64,000 bases of DNA. Source: DATAEK01 sp036258055. Its GTDB lineage: Bacteria > Acidobacteriota > Vicinamibacteria > Vicinamibacterales > 2-12-FULL-66-21. A program made the translations under genes and the position numbers. Shown here piece by piece: positions 60,819-64,000 of this stretch (the stretch's first letter is position 1; each line of letters begins with the position of its first letter). Where the stretch lies: NCBI GenBank assembly GCA_036258055.1, contig DATAEK010000140.1, positions 1 through 64,000 on the forward strand, read 5' to 3'. Under the pieces are notes generated by a model, which made no database searches, was not told the DNA's origin, and saw nothing but the letters and a program-made list of their open reading frames with translations.

Positions 60819-63706
60819 CGCGCGCCTCCGCCGTCCAACTTTCCGGTTTCACCGACCGGGACGAGCGGACCATCGGTGGTCAGCAGCGCCAGATACTCCT
60901 CCACGCGTTCGGGACGCAGCGCCTGCACAAAATCGACGAGACCGCGGCGATCGTCCTGATCGCGGCTGGTCGCGCTGTTCACGAGATCCAACGTCGCAGG
61001 CGCCAGCACGGGCGCGAGAAGAGCAGCGGGCATGCGCATGTCTGCGAGCAACTCCGCGAGACGGAGGTTGAGATCGGGAAACCCGCTGGCCAGCAGTCCC
61101 GCATGCCAGCGGCCCGCGCGATCCTCCCACGGACGGCGATCGATCATCTGGAGACACAGGCATCCGACGCGCGGACTCGCGGATGTTCCCCAGGCATTGA
61201 CTCGTCCGTCGACGGGGCGGTCCGCGAGGCCAAGCCAGAACAGCTCGCTCGGCGAAAGAAACCCGGCGAGCCGTTCGGGCTGATGCGCCGCGACCCACGG
61301 CAGCAGCGTCCGGCGAACGGGGCTCAGATCGATCGCGTCCGCCAACGCCGCCGCGTCGGCCGGCGTCGCCGCCGCGAGCCTCGCTCGTCCGTTGCGAACG
61401 GCGTCGACGATGGCCCCTCCGGTCTCGTCGTCGAGCGCACTCGGCTGAATCATGACCACGGTTTCGGAGAATATGCGGCGATCTTCGTCGTTCAACGTCG
61501 GTCGTTTGGTGGGCGGTCTGGAGGACAGCGGAACCAGCGCGAACTCGGCGAGCGCGACATCGAGGCCGAGCAACGAGCCCCTGACGTGCCAGCTGCGGCC
61601 CCCTTCGGCGCCGGCAACCGGGAACCGCCATGGCATGTTTCGCCGGCCGTTGCTGGGACGCAGTCCGAAGTCGTGACGGCTGGCCGCATCGCCCGCATCA
61701 ATCGGCGTACGGTCCGGTTGTCCCAGCGCAGCCGCGTACGCAAGTTCCAGGAGACCCCGGGCCATGAAGTCGTCTGCAGCTTCGCGCAGCGCCGGCACGA
61801 GACGCGCGGCGCCGCGAAGGTCGCCGTCGCGTGCCTCACGCTGCAACGCAGTTGTGACATCACGAAATCGCGAGGACGCACGCGACGTCTCTTCATCAGC
61901 ATCGAACCACGGACCAGCCTGCGCGATGCGATCGACGGCGCCAGCCTCGCGTTGCAACGCGTCACGCGTGAGCCCCTGTCCGTTCAACACGTCGGCAGCA
62001 ACTACGAGCGTCTGCGCCGACGACAGGTACGGTCGCGGCCGATCGCCCAGATGCTTCGCGAGCCGTGTCGCCTCCGCCGTCCTGAAATCGAGACGGTAGC
62101 GCATGCCTTCCCACTCGATGAAGCGAGGCGCGAGGCCAGAGGCGCCGGCCAGGAGGACGAGGACATCTTCGTCAATCGGGCCAGACGCGCCCTCGTACGG
62201 CCCTACAAGGGAATCCGACGGCGCCGGCGCGGCTGCTGCCGCCTTTTCAGATGCCTTGGCGAGATGCGAGTCGAACCAGCGGACGAGACCGCCGTCGTAG
62301 TCTCCACGCTCGTTGGTTGCGACCGCCGCCAGTGAGGACACGAGGTCTGGTAGCGACGCTGCGGGAACGCTCCCGCGCATGGTCGCGCGCGTCACCAGGA
62401 CGAGGGCGCCCTGAAACTGTGCGTACGCACGGGTCGCGCGCCAATCGTCAGCAATCTTGGCCAGCTCCGTGGCGCGTCGCGCCGCGCTCGCAAACGCCGC
62501 GACATCCTCGAGCCTCGCCCGTTCGAGTGTCTGAATCAGCGCCGGATACGCGAGCGCTCCGCGGACCGCGTCGATGGCATCCTGAGCGTTCTGCGGCGTG
62601 ACTTGCGGGAGGACGCGCGACGCGAACATCACAGCATCGTAGCGATGACGTTGTTCGGTACGATCGCCGGCGAAGATCTGTTCGCACAGCGACGTGATCC
62701 CCACGGGATCGCCAGCCGCCAAGACGCGGATATCCTCGCGCCTCCGAACGGAGTCCTCGAACGCGGCGTTCCAGAACGCGCTGCTACCTGGGATCAGCGG
62801 CCGGCCGGCTGCGTCCGAACGAAGGTCGGCCATGAGCAGCGCCGGATCGATCTCCGGCCGCCAGAACGCGCGCTCGTCCAGATACCAGCCGGCAGCGATT
62901 CGCTCGAACACGGTATGCAGGCGGCGCGCGGCGGTCACGCGCGCATTGGCGTCGGGTGAATCGAGATTGAAGGCGAGCCGGACGTGGATGGGGGTCATCT
63001 GCGCCATCGCCCGGAAGAAGTACGCAAGGCGTCCCTGGTCCTGCGCGAGCAGCGCGCGGACGAAGCTGCGCGGATCGTTCGCGGCATGATCCGTGAGCCC
63101 GCGCCAGATTGGCGCAGCATCCTCACCGCCCGGCATCTGTACGGCGCCATTCCTGACGCGCAGTACCGGGGAGACCATGAGGAATGCCGCCGAGTATCGC
63201 GTTACCACGTCAGTGATCAGGTCGGGTTGCGTCGCCATCCACGCGCGGGTGTCGTCGTCGAGTGAGAGAAGACCGTAGTACAGGAGCGAAGCGCCACGCG
63301 ATTGCACGATTGCGCTGACCAGGGTCTGAGGCGTCGTGGACCGTCCTTTGAACACCGTGTCGATCCAGATCGATGGCGCCAGCGGCAGAGGGACGGTCTC
63401 GCTGCCGCCATCTCGACCGGCGGCGTTCAACCGATCGACCAGCGATCGAATCACCGGCGCTCGTGGATCATTAACGGTGGAGATTGGCGTATCGTACAGG
63501 CGTCGAATCAGCTCGAGCAGGAACTGGCTGCGATCGGGGGAGACCCGATCGTTGATCGCGGCCAGCGCGCCTGGCAGGCCCCCGGGCAGCGGCACGTCGA
63601 AGACCGTCGCGAGGGGGTCAGCGTGCGGGGCCCCCGGCGACGCGACGAGCGCAATCACGCCCAGAAGAGCGGCGTGGAAACCGGACAGAACTCGGGCTCG
63701 CAGCAC
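60815..63706 (-). CDS. Large exported protein of unknown function
   Basis: A 963-residue protein I do not recognise. It has a signal peptide (AALLGVIALVASPGAPHA, cleavage near 30). The remainder is mainly alpha-helical and Ala/Arg/Leu-rich without membrane helices, with repeated helical motifs but no clear TPR consensus. A segment near 650-760 is more beta-like (RHDFGLRPSNGRRNMPWRFPVAGAEGGRSWHVRGSLLGLDVALAEFALVPLSS). No catalytic motif was seen. Two cysteines (GCLCLQM) lie near 865. The start is GTG 63706. It is the first gene of the three-gene operon with the two VWFA-related proteins, so it is probably their partner or substrate. Confidence 0.7.
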   Translation of the reverse strand: MLRARVLSGFHAALLGVIALVASPGAPHADPLATVFDVPLPGGLPGALAAINDRVSPDRSQFLLELIRRLYDTPISTVNDPRAPVIRSLVDRLNAAGRDGGSETVPLPLAPSIWIDTVFKGRSTTPQTLVSAIVQSRGASLLYYGLLSLDDDTRAWMATQPDLITDVVTRYSAAFLMVSPVLRVRNGAVQMPGGEDAAPIWRGLTDHAANDPRSFVRALLAQDQGRLAYFFRAMAQMTPIHVRLAFNLDSPDANARVTAARRLHTVFERIAAGWYLDERAFWRPEIDPALLMADLRSDAAGRPLIPGSSAFWNAAFEDSVRRREDIRVLAAGDPVGITSLCEQIFAGDRTEQRHRYDAVMFASRVLPQVTPQNAQDAIDAVRGALAYPALIQTLERARLEDVAAFASAARRATELAKIADDWRATRAYAQFQGALVLVTRATMRGSVPAASLPDLVSSLAAVATNERGDYDGGLVRWFDSHLAKASEKAAAAAPAPSDSLVGPYEGASGPIDEDVLVLLAGASGLAPRFIEWEGMRYRLDFRTAEATRLAKHLGDRPRPYLSSAQTLVVAADVLNGQGLTRDALQREAGAVDRIAQAGPWFDADEETSRASSRFRDVTTALQREARDGDLRGAARLVPALREAADDFMARGLLELAYAAALGQPDRTPIDAGDAASRHDFGLRPSNGRRNMPWRFPVAGAEGGRSWHVRGSLLGLDVALAEFALVPLSSRPPTKRPTLNDEDRRIFSETVVMIQPSALDDETGGAIVDAVRNGRARLAAATPADAAALADAIDLSPVRRTLLPWVAAHQPERLAGFLSPSELFWLGLADRPVDGRVNAWGTSASPRVGCLCLQMIDRRPWEDRAGRWHAGLLASGFPDLNLRLAELLADMRMPAALLAPVLAPATLDLVNSATSRDQDDRRGLVDFVQALRPERVEEYLALLTTDGPLVPVGETGKLDGGGAR

Positions 63707-64000
63707 GTCCCACCGTTTCCGACGCGCTATTCTGTACCCGACAGCGCCAAAAGCGAAGGGCTATGGGCCGAACGCGGTCAACGGCCCAGTTTGCGGCGGA
63801 ACTTCTCTCGAAGCTTGCGATTAGAAGCAGTCTGACCCTCGGCGTGAGCTCCCCTGGAGTGTCCGGCGGCAAGCCGATCAGACCTGCGCGATCACATTGG
63901 CAAGCCGACGCGTCGGCGGGGCCGGTGCGATTGGCGCATCGGCCCGGGTTCCCTCGATGCCCGCCCGTGTCGCCGAATCTCTCAGGCGACGCGGCGGATT
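63707..64000. other. Right-edge non-coding region with palindrome; possible element running off the window
   Basis: No complete gene is visible. GCCGACGCGTCGGC at 63904-63917 is a perfect 14-bp palindrome, a candidate operator. At the edge, CCGAATCTCTCAGGCGAC (from 63974) resembles the 3' conserved core of a glycine riboswitch. The same bases could instead be the first codons of a gene starting at ATG 63958. The window ends before either can be decided. Confidence 0.4.

Overview
This is a GC-rich bacterial chromosome segment that most resembles an Acidobacteriota genome, probably a soil Vicinamibacteria-type lineage. That is an inference from the gene mix: VWFA-related proteins of the acidobacterial type, a winged-helix regulator fused to a TolB-like propeller, secreted M28 and S41 peptidases, a TPR/GT-C membrane protein, and GC-rich intergenic palindromes. 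No rRNA, tRNA, CRISPR array, phage or transposase was seen.

Layout. 1-8.1 kb is the classical translation and RNA-processing cluster infB (5' end outside the window), DUF503, rbfA, nrnA, truB, rpsO and pnp, with a structured leader in front of rpsO. 8.2-14.0 kb holds a cupredoxin-like protein, an APC-type amino-acid permease, a divergent winged-helix/propeller regulator and uxaC. 14.0-24.8 kb has a repeat-filled convergent gap, an M48 membrane peptidase, smc, a candidate small RNA, the S41 protease ctpA, divergent tatA-tatC, a secreted beta-rich protein and a HEAT-like protein. 24.8-39.9 kb is a surface-glycan island: an ABC exporter pair, many glycosyltransferases (several fused to one another or to methyltransferase and deacetylase domains), a DUF2304 protein and a GT-C/TPR protein. 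The second half of the island is continuous with nadB and proS. 43-46 kb holds aroB, an NtrC-type regulator and a secreted coiled-coil protein. 46.2-48.6 kb is a translationally coupled pilV-pilW-pilX-like minor pilin operon. 49-51.6 kb encodes a secreted M28 peptidase and an SGNH esterase. 51.8-55.3 kb is a two-gene TIR-ATPase / membrane-ATPase module, followed by an orphan histidine kinase. 56.6-63.7 kb is a three-gene secreted operon: an unrecognised 963-residue protein and two VWFA-related proteins.

Two things stand out. First, several genes end in, or are directly followed by, tandem arrays of degenerate 7-bp words. The word differs at each locus and is often arranged as opposing arms (2619-2715, 8749-8776, 14037-14465). 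They recall the heptanucleotide STRR repeats of cyanobacteria and have no obvious role here. Second, the TIR-AAA gene overlaps a second AAA-like ATPase that is anchored in the membrane and carries an extracytoplasmic C-terminal domain. This looks like a compact sensor/effector (possibly defence or cell-death) system that I cannot match to a named one.

Starts were chosen from overlaps (ATGA, GTGA, TGATG), Shine-Dalgarno spacing and family N-termini. Function calls rest on motifs read by eye, not on searches.
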